Shown here one piece after another: positions 1-6,913 of a DNA stretch of 14,947 bases. The first letter of the stretch is position 1, and every line of letters begins with the position of its first letter. The notes below the pieces were generated by a model. It worked only from the letters and a program-made list of their open reading frames with translations. It did no database searches and had not been told where the DNA came from. Source of the stretch: Phycisphaerae bacterium (lineage in GTDB: Bacteria; Planctomycetota; Phycisphaerae; Sedimentisphaerales; SG8-4); assembly GCA_030603035.1 (NCBI GenBank), contig JAUVYQ010000059.1, forward strand, positions 1-14,947, written 5' to 3'. The translations under genes were made by a program, and so were the position numbers.

Positions 1-72
1 CACTTCGGCAAATACACTATAAGGCAAATGAAAGAGTACCTGGCCCAGCGCCGAATACCAGTGAATCTTTAA
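1..72 (+). CDS. C-terminal end of an unidentified protein (partial)
   Basis: Frame 1 is open from the window edge to a TAA at 70-72 and gives about 23 residues ending in YLAQRRIPVNL. The mix of charged and hydrophobic residues looks like real coding sequence, but too little is present to name a family. The gene enters from the left and reads in the same direction as the PP-ATPase gene downstream, with a gap of about 180 bp. It could also be chance: 23 codons without a stop is not strong evidence. Confidence 0.4.
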   Translation, partial: HFGKYTIRQMKEYLAQRRIPVNL

Positions 73-157
73 ATTGACTACTTATATTGGGTTTCCATTT
101 TGCAACGCTCGACGGTTCTCGTTAGAAGTGTTAGATTCACGGCTTCAATAGTAAAAA

Positions 158-186
158 ATTAACCGCGGAAGAGCACAGAGAAAGAA
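158..186. repeat. degenerate CGCRGAGAA-type short tandem repeat
   Basis: The sequence ATTAACCGCGGAAGAGCACAGAG is a decayed version of the paired 9-mer CGCAGAGAA CGCAGAGAA at 9418-9435, including the same ATTAACCGC lead-in. It lies in the 180-bp gap before the PP-ATPase gene. The rest of that gap shows nothing I can name. Confidence 0.5.
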
Positions 187-252
187 TTAGATATAAAATT
201 CAGAACTAAAAAGTGTAAATTGAACTCGGTGGTAAAGAATAAGGAGGTTGTA

Positions 253-1185
253 ATGGATTGCAAAAAATTTACCGAAGAACAAATCGCTCAGATTAAAAAG
301 ACGGTCGGCGAAGCAAAGGCGATTAACGCGCTGAGCGGCGGGGTGGACAGCTCCCTCGTTACAGTGCTCGGACACCATGCCCTGGCCGGCCAATTGAGAA
401 CCGTCTTTGTTGATAATGCCCTGATGCGCGAAGGTGAACCCGAGCGGGTTGTTAAGGTTTTCGCTGAAATGGGTATTGACGTGGAACTGGTGGACGCCCG
501 GGAAGAGTTCCTTTCTGCTCTGGCCGGTTTGACGGATCCAGAAGAGAAACGACAGGCCATTACAGACACGTTTTACTCGAAGGTTTTCAGCCGACTTGTC
601 AGGGAATCCGGCGCAAAGTTTTTGCTGCACGGCACGATTCTTACAGATATCGAAGAGACCGTAGCGGGAATCAAACGGCAGCACAATATTCTGGCCCAGA
701 TCGGCATTGACCCGGAAGAGGCCTATGGGTATTCGGTAATCGAGCCGCTTAAGACATTGCGAAAAGACGATGTTCGCGAGGTAACAAAGTTCTTAAAGTT
801 ACCTGCGGAAATCTCACAGCGGATTCCTTTTCCGGGCCCGGCACTGGCGACGCGAATTGTCGGCGAAGTAACGGCGCAGCGGCTGGAAATCGTGCGCACC
901 GCCACGGTTATCGTGGAAGAAGAACTCTGCGATAGTGGAGCGTTTCAGTACATGGCAGTTCTGCTGAACGACCGGGCAACGGGTATCCGAAACAACAAAC
1001 GGGAATTCGGACAGATTATTGTCCTGCGCTGCATCGAGAGTGTCGATGCTCGAACCGCAACTGTTACGCCTCTTTCCTGGGACAAGCTCAACAGGATTTC
1101 TGAACGAATAACGGGGATAAAGGGGGTCAACCGCTGCCTATACGATTTGACGCCAAAACCCCCTGCAACTATTGAATATGTTTGA
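253..1185 (+). CDS. GMP synthase-like PP-ATPase subunit (no glutaminase domain)
   Basis: 310 residues. It matches the ATP-pyrophosphatase plus dimerisation half of GMP synthase, which converts XMP to GMP with ATP and ammonia. The PP-loop SGGVDSS is at residues 28-34, VFVDNALMR at 51-59, HGTI..D.IE at 126-134, PFPGPALATRIVGEV at 192-206 and the C-terminal KPPATIEYV at 302-310. There is no N-terminal class I amidotransferase domain, so it resembles the separate archaeal subunit GuaAb in length and layout. The usual SHHNVGGLP loop is replaced by KRQHNILAQIGID (141-153), so the exact substrate is uncertain: it could be a true GMP synthase subunit or a paralogue. The start at 253 is chosen because AGGAGG at 242-247 lies 5 nt upstream; a TTG 33 nt earlier in frame would put this ribosome site inside the gene. 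No glutaminase partner lies in the window. Confidence 0.85.
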   Translation: MDCKKFTEEQIAQIKKTVGEAKAINALSGGVDSSLVTVLGHHALAGQLRTVFVDNALMREGEPERVVKVFAEMGIDVELVDAREEFLSALAGLTDPEEKRQAITDTFYSKVFSRLVRESGAKFLLHGTILTDIEETVAGIKRQHNILAQIGIDPEEAYGYSVIEPLKTLRKDDVREVTKFLKLPAEISQRIPFPGPALATRIVGEVTAQRLEIVRTATVIVEEELCDSGAFQYMAVLLNDRATGIRNNKREFGQIIVLRCIESVDARTATVTPLSWDKLNRISERITGIKGVNRCLYDLTPKPPATIEYV

Positions 1186-1354
1186 GCGTACGCCTAAGTA
1201 TTTCCCAGGCAAGTCAGATAAGCGTGTGAGAAACTGAGGCCTGCGGTTTGTTAGTTTTGCGTTAAGGCCCGTTAGATTTTTACCATCCTTATTTCACAGA
1301 AAATCACAGGACAGTTTGTAACAATACATACAGGTTCAGCAGACGCCTTTTTTA

Positions 1355-1383
1355 TTGCATAACTTTAAAGCTACCTTTACAAT
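1355..1383 (+). promoter_or_regulatory. candidate promoter for the uracil-DNA glycosylase gene
   Basis: TTGCAT (1355-1360), a 17-bp spacer, then TACAAT (1378-1383), which matches the -10 consensus at five of six positions. Transcription would begin around 1389-1392, i.e. at or next to the ATG at 1392. The start codon has no Shine-Dalgarno sequence, which fits a leaderless mRNA. The -35 match is weak. Confidence 0.45.
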
Positions 1384-1391
1384 CTGCACCG

Positions 1392-2132
1392 ATGGAAAAA
1401 GACGTGGACATTAATAAAGTCGTTCGGCAGCACGCTGAGATGGAGGATTTTTTTACCGGCGGCTTTGCGGTCAAAGGTAAAAATCCGGTGCCCCAACAGC
1501 GAGAGCAAGAGGACAATGCAGCTGCCGCCGAGGCAGCGAAGGGGCTTGAAAAAATCGCTGATGAAGTTCACCGATGCCGTAAATGCGAGCTGGGGTCACT
1601 GCGGACCAATGCGGTTCCGGGTGAGGGTAATGCGAACGCTCGCATACTCTTTGTTGGAGAAGCACCGGGCGCTGACGAAGATGCCCAGGGCCGACCTTTT
1701 GTCGGAAGGGCCGGAAAACTATTGGATAAGGTAATCGCAGCTATGGGGCTGAAACGAAGCGATGTCTTTATAGCTAATATCTTAAAATGCCGCCCGCCGG
1801 AAAATCGCGACCCCCGCGCCGACGAGATAATAAGCTGTTTTCCCTCCCTTCAAAGGCAGATTGAGATAATAAATCCTGAGATTATTGTGGCTCTGGGTGC
1901 TCCGGCAGCTAGGACTTTGTTAAACACCAACAAGTCGATAGGCCAATTGCGGGGACAGTTCCACGAATACTACGCCGGCCTCGGCAGAGCACCTATAAAA
2001 CTTATGCCGACGTATCATACCGCCTATCTGCTGCGGAATTATTCAGAGGAGAACCGTAAAAGGGTCTGGGAGGATATGAAAAAGGTTTTAGCCGAACTCG
2101 GCCTGCCAATCCCGGAACATGGAAAAAAATAA
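1392..2132 (+). CDS. udg: uracil-DNA glycosylase, family 4 (Fe-S type)
   Basis: 246 residues. The enzyme removes uracil from DNA as the first step of base excision repair. Four cysteines that would hold a 4Fe-4S cluster are seen at 62, 65, 133 and 149 (CRKC, then KC..., then SCF). The active-site motif GEAPGADED is at 89-97, followed by QGRPFVGRAGKLLD, NILKCRPPENRDP at 129-141, and the C-terminal PTYHTAYLLR motif with the conserved His 209; many family members have HP where this one has HT. About 60 residues before the first cysteine are low-complexity and charged (QQREQEDNAAAAEAA) and make it longer than the roughly 190-200 residues of compact thermophile enzymes. No ribosome site precedes ATG 1392; an in-frame ATG at 1440 also lacks one. 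It follows the PP-ATPase gene by 206 bp in the same direction. Confidence 0.92.
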   Translation: MEKDVDINKVVRQHAEMEDFFTGGFAVKGKNPVPQQREQEDNAAAAEAAKGLEKIADEVHRCRKCELGSLRTNAVPGEGNANARILFVGEAPGADEDAQGRPFVGRAGKLLDKVIAAMGLKRSDVFIANILKCRPPENRDPRADEIISCFPSLQRQIEIINPEIIVALGAPAARTLLNTNKSIGQLRGQFHEYYAGLGRAPIKLMPTYHTAYLLRNYSEENRKRVWEDMKKVLAELGLPIPEHGKK

Positions 2133-2298
2133 TCCCGCTTCAATGCTAAAATGCGGTTTTCAGGCCAAATCTGGCTGCAAAACTAAACTATAAACAAAGC
2201 CGATGATGGGTTTTTAGCCCAAAAATGAGCTTTTTCGGAAAAAACTGTCTGCACCAGCAAAAAAAATGAAAATTTTTTTATTTTTTTCAATTTTCTTG

Positions 2299-2328
2299 TT
2301 GACTTTGCTGCAAGGTCCAATATACAAT
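2299..2328 (+). promoter_or_regulatory. sigma70-type promoter of PEP-CTERM gene 1
   Basis: TTGACT (2299-2304), 18-bp spacer, TACAAT (2323-2328). The bases around the -35 box, CAATTTTCTTGTTGACTTT (2288-2306), recur exactly on the other strand at 9363-9381, and the same -35/18 bp/-10 layout precedes the second PEP-CTERM gene. The 2133-2287 stretch upstream holds only A/T runs and weak hairpins; I see no gene in it. Confidence 0.75.
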
Positions 2329-2335
2329 GTCTTTT

Positions 2336-2450
2336 AATGGAGAAGTGAGGAGGGTGTGTAGCCCCCCTTGAGGTCTTTTCTTCATGCAAAAAACTTTTGT
2401 TTTTTGGAGTAAGGGTGTTGTGAAGTAGTACAAAGAAGAGGAGGTGTAGT
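2336..2450 (+). promoter_or_regulatory. structured 5' leader of PEP-CTERM gene 1
   Basis: About 115 nt separate the predicted transcription start from the GTG at 2451. The leader holds AGGAGGG/CCCCCCT (2348-2354 with 2362-2368, one mismatch), a perfect 8-bp hairpin CAAAAAAC-TTTT-GTTTTTTG (2387-2406), and CTTCAT/GTGAAG (2380-2385 with 2420-2425) which closes around that hairpin. The motif GAGG(A)GGGTGTGTA occurs near the 5' end of this leader and of the other PEP-CTERM leader. The ribosome site GAGGAGGTG lies just before the start codon. No known riboswitch class is recognised. Confidence 0.5.
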
Positions 2451-3107
2451 GTGAGAACTTATGCTTTCGTGTCAATTGTTATTGGTTTGTCTATCGTTTT
2501 TCTATCAACGGGGGCCCAAGGTGTGGTCATACCGCTCAGTACTCACACCTCTGACGTAAGCGTTCCGGCAAGTTGGCTGGACGCAAGCATGGACTTGTCC
2601 GTTAACCAGGTCGGTGAGGATTGGGAGCTAACGCTCGCCGTAACAAACCTGACCCCGGAGAACGAAGGAGACATTGCTTTTAAGATTAGCGAGCTCCATT
2701 TCAGTACCAGTGCGCCCATAACGAACCTCACGCTCGAGGAAGTCATGGGTGGTAACATAAATAATTGGGGTCTCACACTCGACATGGATAATATCCTGGT
2801 CGGTCCGTACGGCCTTTTCGATATCAGTATTATAAGCGTCGGGCACAGCGTTGAATGGATCGCTCCGGGAGATACTGTTTCGTTCAAGATGACGATTGAG
2901 GGGGGGACTCCGCCATATACAGATACCGATTTCTATGACCTGAGTGCGTGGCATACGACTTGTAAGTATCTTGGATACGGCTCCGCAAAGTTTTTCGCTG
3001 GTGGAGCAGAGGATATAAGCGCCAAGGGGGCCTACGTACCAGAGCCGGGCACGATGTTTCTGCTGGGTTTAGGTGCTCTGGCTTTGCTGAGAAAACGAAG
3101 GCAATAA
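2451..3107 (+). CDS. secreted PEP-CTERM sorting-domain protein 1
   Basis: 218 residues starting with GTG behind a strong GAGGAGG site. Residues 1 to about 24 (MRTYAFVSIVIGLSIVFLS) form a signal peptide. The middle is rich in beta-strand-like, Thr/Ser/Asn-containing sequence with no catalytic motif that I recognise. The tail at 196-218 is a classic PEP-CTERM anchor: VPEPGT, a hydrophobic stretch (FLLGLGALALL), then RKRR. In this family the tail is cut by an exosortase at the inner membrane and the protein is exported to the surface or matrix; no exosortase gene is in this window. The mature function is unknown. The gene has its own promoter and terminator, so it is probably a single-gene transcript. 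Confidence 0.9.
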   Translation: MRTYAFVSIVIGLSIVFLSTGAQGVVIPLSTHTSDVSVPASWLDASMDLSVNQVGEDWELTLAVTNLTPENEGDIAFKISELHFSTSAPITNLTLEEVMGGNINNWGLTLDMDNILVGPYGLFDISIISVGHSVEWIAPGDTVSFKMTIEGGTPPYTDTDFYDLSAWHTTCKYLGYGSAKFFAGGAEDISAKGAYVPEPGTMFLLGLGALALLRKRRQ

Positions 3108-3136
3108 ATTAGGGTTATCTTTGGTTATGAATTAAA

Positions 3137-3164
3137 GGGCTGTGAGTTTTCTCACGGCCTTTTT
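3137..3164 (+). terminator. rho-independent terminator after PEP-CTERM gene 1
   Basis: A 9-bp stem GGCTGTGAG / CTCACGGCC (one G-U pair) with a TTTT loop is followed directly by five T residues (3160-3164). It lies 30 bp after the stop codon at 3107. Confidence 0.9.
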
Positions 3165-3279
3165 ATTTGCCGCCACCCAGTAAAATTTCGCAAGTTTTTT
3201 ATTCGTGCCGCCTCTTTATTCTTATAGGACTCGCGGGAAATTTGTATTCAATAACTGCGAATTCGGCAAGCTTTTTTTC

Positions 3280-3309
3280 TTGACTTTACTACCATATCTG
3301 ATATATAAT
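3280..3309 (+). promoter_or_regulatory. sigma70-type promoter of PEP-CTERM gene 2
   Basis: TTGACT (3280-3285), 18-bp spacer, perfect TATAAT (3304-3309). It aligns with the promoter at 2299-2328: both continue TTGACTTT[G/A]CT and both are followed by a G-rich GGGTGTGTA motif in the leader. Confidence 0.8.
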
Positions 3310-3356
3310 ACTATCTACTAAAGAGGGGGTGTGTAAAGTACGCATCATACTCATAA

Positions 3357-3402
3357 ACTAAAGATTTTATCTGCACAAATAAGTCTTTAGTGGCAACGTG
3401 CA
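3357..3402 (+). promoter_or_regulatory. possible H-type pseudoknot in the leader of PEP-CTERM gene 2
   Basis: Stem 1 pairs ACTAAAGA (3357-3364) with TCTTTAGT (3384-3391), 8 bp perfect. Stem 2 pairs TGCAC (3372-3376) with GTGCA (3398-3402), 5 bp perfect. The stems interleave, with linkers of 7, 7 and 6 nt, which fits an H-type pseudoknot; otherwise they are alternative hairpins. It ends 18 nt before the GTG start and just before the GTGGGGGG ribosome-binding region (3408-3415), so it could control translation. No covariation evidence is available here. Confidence 0.4.
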
Positions 3403-3420
3403 AAAGAGTGGGGGGAAAAA

Positions 3421-4062
3421 GTGAGGGGGACGTATTTAGCGTTTACTTTGCTGGTGGTTATTGTATTAGGCCTATCGGGCGGTGTTTCGCGCGCTGCCGT
3501 GGTTTACCCGTTTGAAATCTTTACTAATAACGGCAGTTATTATAACAGTCCTGATTGGGACCTGTACGTGGAAGTATCTGATGAAGAAGGCAGGGTTAGT
3601 TTTACATTTTACAATGAAAGTCTAATTAACTCTTTTATCGCAAGAATTTACTTTGAGGGCGGCTCGCTTTTGGGCATTGCGGACATAACTGAGGGGACAG
3701 GAACATCTTTTAGTCGGTCTGCAACTCCATCTAATCTGCCGGGTGTTAAACCGCTTGAACCACTATTCGTAACGACGGCCGGATTTTCCATCGGTAGTGA
3801 TGCACCACGGCCGCATAGCGGCGTCAATCCCGGCGAATGGGCTACCATTACTTTCGATTTAATTAATGTCGGCTCATTTCAAAGTGTGATTGATGAATTG
3901 GATACCGGCGTTTTGCGTATCGGTGCCCATATTATTGCCCTGCCTGACGGCTCAAGCGAATCGGCCATCGCAGTCCCCGAGCCGACTACGATATTTCTGC
4001 TTGGTTTAGGGGCATTGGCTTTGTTAAGAAAACGCAGGTTAACTACCAATTCGGCAAGTTAA
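3421..4062 (+). CDS. secreted PEP-CTERM sorting-domain protein 2
   Basis: 213 residues, GTG start, with a G-rich ribosome site (3408-3415) 5 nt upstream. A signal peptide covers about residues 1-25 (LAFTLLVVIVLGLSGG, cleavage near SRA-A). The body is beta-rich with no catalytic motif that I can identify. The PEP-CTERM tail begins at about residue 185 (VPEPTTIFLLGLGALALL, then RKRR). Unlike gene 1, the protein does not end at the basic cluster but continues with LTTNSAS, whose last codons lie on an 11-bp sequence (AATTCGGCAAG) that is also present upstream of its promoter. The tail DNA is about 84% identical to that of gene 1 over 45 bp, so the genes share a tail cassette although their bodies differ. 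It converges with dnaA with only 19 bp between stops; a small 5-bp hairpin (4073-4086) lies across the junction. Confidence 0.88.
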   Translation: MRGTYLAFTLLVVIVLGLSGGVSRAAVVYPFEIFTNNGSYYNSPDWDLYVEVSDEEGRVSFTFYNESLINSFIARIYFEGGSLLGIADITEGTGTSFSRSATPSNLPGVKPLEPLFVTTAGFSIGSDAPRPHSGVNPGEWATITFDLINVGSFQSVIDELDTGVLRIGAHIIALPDGSSESAIAVPEPTTIFLLGLGALALLRKRRLTTNSAS

Positions 4063-4081
4063 TTCGCTGATTCCTGAGTAT

Positions 4082-5401
4082 TCAGGCTTGTGGAGTTTGT
4101 GTGATTTGTTTTGTCAGCTCGCCCAGCAATGCGTGCATTTGCGGGTCGGAGCGTTCGCACTCGCCGATTTTACTGCAGGCGTGCATAACGGTTGTATGGT
4201 CTCGCCCGCCCAGATGGCCGCCAATTTCTTCGAGGCTGTGTTTGGTTAAATTTCTGGCCAAATACATGCAAATCTGACGCGGCTCGGTAATGCTCTGGCT
4301 GCGTTTTTTGCTCTGCAAATCCGCAAGGCGGACGTCAAAATGGCTGGTTACCACTTCGATAATATCGGTAATACTTATATATCTGGCCGCTGATTTAATT
4401 TGCCCTTCCAAAGCGCTCTGGGCCAATTCAAGGGTAATATCTTTGCCCGTAGTGGTCGCTACAGCGTAGAGACTTGTCAGAGCGCCCTCCAATTCCCTGA
4501 TATTTGCGTGCACTTTGCGGGCAATATACTCAGCTATTTCATCGGATATACTCAGGCCCCGAAGGTGGGCCTTCTTCTGCACGATTGCAACTCTTGTCTC
4601 GTAGCTTGGAGGGTCGATTCTGGCGACCAGACCCCAGTTGAATCTGCTGATAAGACGCTCCTCGAGCGAAGGTATCTTGCCCGGCGGGCTGTCGGCGCTG
4701 AGGATGATTTGTTTGCCGTTGTTGTAAAGTGCATTAAAGGTGTGGAAGAATTCTTCCTGACTTTGCTCGCGCTCGCGCAGGAACTGAATGTCGTCGATTA
4801 CCAGCGTATCGACAGTACGAAACTGGCTTTGAAAGCCGGCCAGATTTCCTTCCTCAATCGCTCTGATAAATCTGTTGACGAAACCTTCACAGCTTAACAA
4901 CTGAATTACCGCCTCATCAAATTTTTGCCCGGCTTCGCAGCAAATGGCGTGCAAAAGGTGGGTCTTGCCGAGACCGGAACTGCCGTAGAGAAAAAGTGGA
5001 TTGTAAGTATTGCCCGGTGACTGACTAACCGCGACACAGCTTGCGTGAGCGAGGCGGTTGCTCGGCCCTACCACAAAATTATCAAAGGTATAATCAGGAT
5101 GTAGTTTAAGCCCGGGCCTGGAGCGCCGAGACCGGCTATCGAGTTTTTCGTCGTGGTCAACGCTAAAATCTATGGTAACAAGATGGCCGGTTACCTGTTG
5201 AGCGGCCCGCGTGAAGCTGCTTTTGCAATTGTCGCGTAAAAACTGCACGGTTGCCTCGTTGGGACAGCCAACACCGAGTGAACCGCCGTCCAAATGTAAG
5301 ACTGTTAGCTTCTCGAACCACTTGCGGGCATTGGCCGGGTCAAGCGCTTTTACACGGTCAAGTATATCAGCGAAAATGTTTTCGACTTCCCGAGCCGCCA
5401 T
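4082..5401 (-). CDS. dnaA: chromosomal replication initiator DnaA
   Basis: 439 residues, close to the usual family length. DnaA binds DnaA boxes at oriC, melts the origin and helps load the helicase. Domain I covers about 1-80, a short arginine-rich linker 81-97, and the AAA+ domain from about 100: Walker A GSSGLGKTH at 140-148, Walker B LVIDDIQF at 200-207, the arginine-finger region LISRF at 250-254, and sensor II NIRELEGAL at 300-308. The DNA-binding domain IV carries the family signature GGRDHTTVMHACSK at 398-411. The start is supported by AGGAGG (5407-5412) placed 5 nt before the ATG. It is divergent from ftsY and convergent with PEP-CTERM gene 2. No dnaN, gyrase or recF gene adjoins it, so the classical dnaA neighbourhood is broken up here. 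Confidence 0.97.
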   Translation of the reverse strand: MAAREVENIFADILDRVKALDPANARKWFEKLTVLHLDGGSLGVGCPNEATVQFLRDNCKSSFTRAAQQVTGHLVTIDFSVDHDEKLDSRSRRSRPGLKLHPDYTFDNFVVGPSNRLAHASCVAVSQSPGNTYNPLFLYGSSGLGKTHLLHAICCEAGQKFDEAVIQLLSCEGFVNRFIRAIEEGNLAGFQSQFRTVDTLVIDDIQFLREREQSQEEFFHTFNALYNNGKQIILSADSPPGKIPSLEERLISRFNWGLVARIDPPSYETRVAIVQKKAHLRGLSISDEIAEYIARKVHANIRELEGALTSLYAVATTTGKDITLELAQSALEGQIKSAARYISITDIIEVVTSHFDVRLADLQSKKRSQSITEPRQICMYLARNLTKHSLEEIGGHLGGRDHTTVMHACSKIGECERSDPQMHALLGELTKQITQTPQA

Positions 5402-5544
5402 GTCACCCTCCTTTGTGAATCAGGGTGCCACTTTGCAGGGCCCCCATTTTGCAAAAAGAACGCACCTGTGCCTCCCTTCCTGTCCCTTGTGCTTGACGAA
5501 CGCTGTTTTGTTGCAAAGCCGGAACCCAACAAGAGCCCGCCCTT

Positions 5545-5576
5545 GCCCCGTAAGACCACCGGCCAACTTACGGGGC
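5545..5576 (-). promoter_or_regulatory. strong hairpin at the 5' end of the dnaA leader
   Basis: GCCCCGTAAG (5545-5554) and CTTACGGGGC (5567-5576) are perfect 10-bp inverted repeats with a 12-nt loop. With the promoter called at 5597-5624, this hairpin would begin about 14 nt into the dnaA mRNA, some 140 nt before the start codon. No T-run follows on either strand, so it is not a typical terminator. It could be an operator, an mRNA-stabilising hairpin or a palindromic repeat element. Confidence 0.5.
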
Positions 5577-5596
5577 CGGCAAAAACAGTAATCAAA

Positions 5597-5624
5597 ATCT
5601 TACTTCAATCGTTTGCTTTGTCAA
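5597..5624 (-). promoter_or_regulatory. candidate dnaA promoter
   Basis: Read on the minus strand: a perfect TTGACA (-35, 5624-5619), 16-bp spacer, TAAGAT (-10, 5602-5597; 4 of 6 matches). This gives a dnaA leader of nearly 190 nt. Confidence 0.5.
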
Positions 5625-5731
5625 AGAAAAATATCTATCCTCCGGCAAAAAGTAAAAAAAAATGCAAATTCTTTTAGCCCCCGCCGAAGAGCTTGAGAAA
5701 GTTCCTTTCTCTCATTCTTGCAAAATCTGTG

Positions 5732-5745
5732 CCTGCCAGAGCAGG
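5732..5745 (+). repeat. small inverted repeat upstream of ftsY
   Basis: CCTGC-CAGA-GCAGG, a 5-bp perfect stem with a 4-nt loop, in the dnaA/ftsY divergent region. It lies upstream of the ftsY promoter candidate. The remaining part of 5402-5830 holds A-rich runs but no gene and no cluster of DnaA boxes. Confidence 0.35.
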
Positions 5746-5759
5746 TAGTGGGAATTCAC

Positions 5760-5787
5760 TTGAAATTTCTGTAAATCCCGATACCAT
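5760..5787 (+). promoter_or_regulatory. candidate ftsY promoter
   Basis: TTGAAA (5760-5765), 16-bp spacer, TACCAT (5782-5787; 4 of 6). It would give a leader of about 37 nt ending with AAGGAAG before the ATG at 5831. Confidence 0.35.
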
Positions 5788-5830
5788 CAGGCCTGCGTGA
5801 AAGAAAAATCCTATCCATAAGGAAGCAGTT

Positions 5831-6754
5831 ATGGGGATTTTCACTAAAACGGCAGAATATTTCAGAGACCGGCTCGGCAAAACCCGCGCTAAAATCAGCA
5901 CTTCACTTTCGTCGGTGCTGAGTCTGGGCAGAAATATCGATGAAAATCTGCTCGACGAGCTGGAAGAGACGCTGATAACCGACGATATCGGCGTAGAGAC
6001 CACGGACAAGCTCATGTCAGGCCTGCGTGCTGCTTACCACAGCAGGCAAATCGCAACGACCGATGATATTGTCCCATTTCTCAAAGAACACATTAAAAGC
6101 TATTGGCCGCATCGCGACAGGCAATTACGTTTCGCTGAGACCGGCCCGACCGTCATCCTGGTCGCCGGCGTCAACGGCACCGGAAAAACCACAAGCATCG
6201 CCAAACTCGGCTTTATATTGAGCCAAAACAACAAAATAGTTTTGTTCGCTGCCTGCGACACGTTCCGTGCCGCTGCCGTGGAACAGTTGAGCATCTGGGC
6301 CGAACGCATTGGCGTACAAATCATAAAGCACAAAACCGGCGGCGACCCCGCAGCGGTCGCTTTTGACGCCTGCCAGGCCGCTGTCGCAAGAAATGCAGAT
6401 GTCCTCATTCTCGACACAGCCGGGCGGTTGCACACCAAAAAGAACCTGATGAAGCAACTGACAAAAATTCGCGACGTAGTGGCCCGAAAAATCCCCGGCG
6501 CACCCAATGAAGTACTGCTGGTTCTCGACGCCACCACCGGACAGAATGCTATTGTCCAGGCAAAGATGTTCACCGAAGCGATTGACGTTACAGGGATATT
6601 CTTAGCCAAACTCGACGGGACCGCACGCGGCGGAATCGTTATCGCCATCAAAGACCAACTCGACATACCCGTAAAATTTGTCGGCCTGGGCGAAAAGCCC
6701 GAAGACATCGCCGAATTCAACCCCGAAACCTTTGTCGAAGCTCTATTTGATTAG
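5831..6754 (+). CDS. ftsY: signal recognition particle receptor FtsY
   Basis: 307 residues. FtsY is the membrane-associated SRP receptor GTPase that pairs with Ffh to deliver nascent membrane proteins to the translocon. An N domain of helices covers about 1-100. The G domain shows GVNGTGKTT (113-121), DTFRAAAVEQL (143-153), DTAGR (195-199), TTGQNA (235-240), AKLDGTARGG (259-268) and GLGEKPEDIAEFNPE near the end. The long acidic A domain of the E. coli protein is absent, as in many shorter bacterial FtsY proteins. AAGGAAG precedes the ATG. It is divergent from dnaA and convergent with the GIY-YIG gene. Confidence 0.97.
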   Translation: MGIFTKTAEYFRDRLGKTRAKISTSLSSVLSLGRNIDENLLDELEETLITDDIGVETTDKLMSGLRAAYHSRQIATTDDIVPFLKEHIKSYWPHRDRQLRFAETGPTVILVAGVNGTGKTTSIAKLGFILSQNNKIVLFAACDTFRAAAVEQLSIWAERIGVQIIKHKTGGDPAAVAFDACQAAVARNADVLILDTAGRLHTKKNLMKQLTKIRDVVARKIPGAPNEVLLVLDATTGQNAIVQAKMFTEAIDVTGIFLAKLDGTARGGIVIAIKDQLDIPVKFVGLGEKPEDIAEFNPETFVEALFD

Positions 6755-6760
6755 CATATT

Positions 6761-6794
6761 TACCGCTGAGGTCGCGGAGAACGCTGAGAAAAAT
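6761..6794. repeat. three tandem 9-mers of the CGCNGAGAA family
   Basis: CGCTGAGGT, CGCGGAGAA and CGCTGAGAA follow each other directly after TTTAC, 7 bp after the ftsY stop. The unit is the same family as the perfect pair at 9418-9435 and the decayed copy at 158-186. Confidence 0.65.
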
Positions 6795-6913
6795 CAAAAT
6801 GGCTCTTGACCCAAATGGCGGTGCGTTAAGGACTTCCAAGTCTCTGAAAAGCTCATTTTCGGGCCAAAAAACGGGATTAGTACTTTGTCAATTCGCTTAA
6901 GGTCCTGCCATTC

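Noticed and set aside
187..684. 165-codon open frame antisense to the PP-ATPase gene
   Set aside because: Lies opposite a well-conserved gene, has no family motif, and is a typical shadow of codon bias.
2133..2286. Terminator after the uracil-DNA glycosylase gene
   Set aside because: Several weak stems (for example TGGG...CCCA near 2207-2221, GCCA...TGGC near 2164) precede A/T runs, but none has both a stable stem and an adjoining T-run.
4400..4897. 165-codon open frame antisense to dnaA
   Set aside because: Opposite the conserved AAA+ domain of DnaA; no motif of its own and no ribosome site.
5402..5830. Replication origin between dnaA and ftsY
   Set aside because: Only one weak DnaA-box-like site (TGATTCACA on the minus strand near 5420) is visible; no cluster of TTATCCACA-type boxes. 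Skew analysis of the whole genome would decide.
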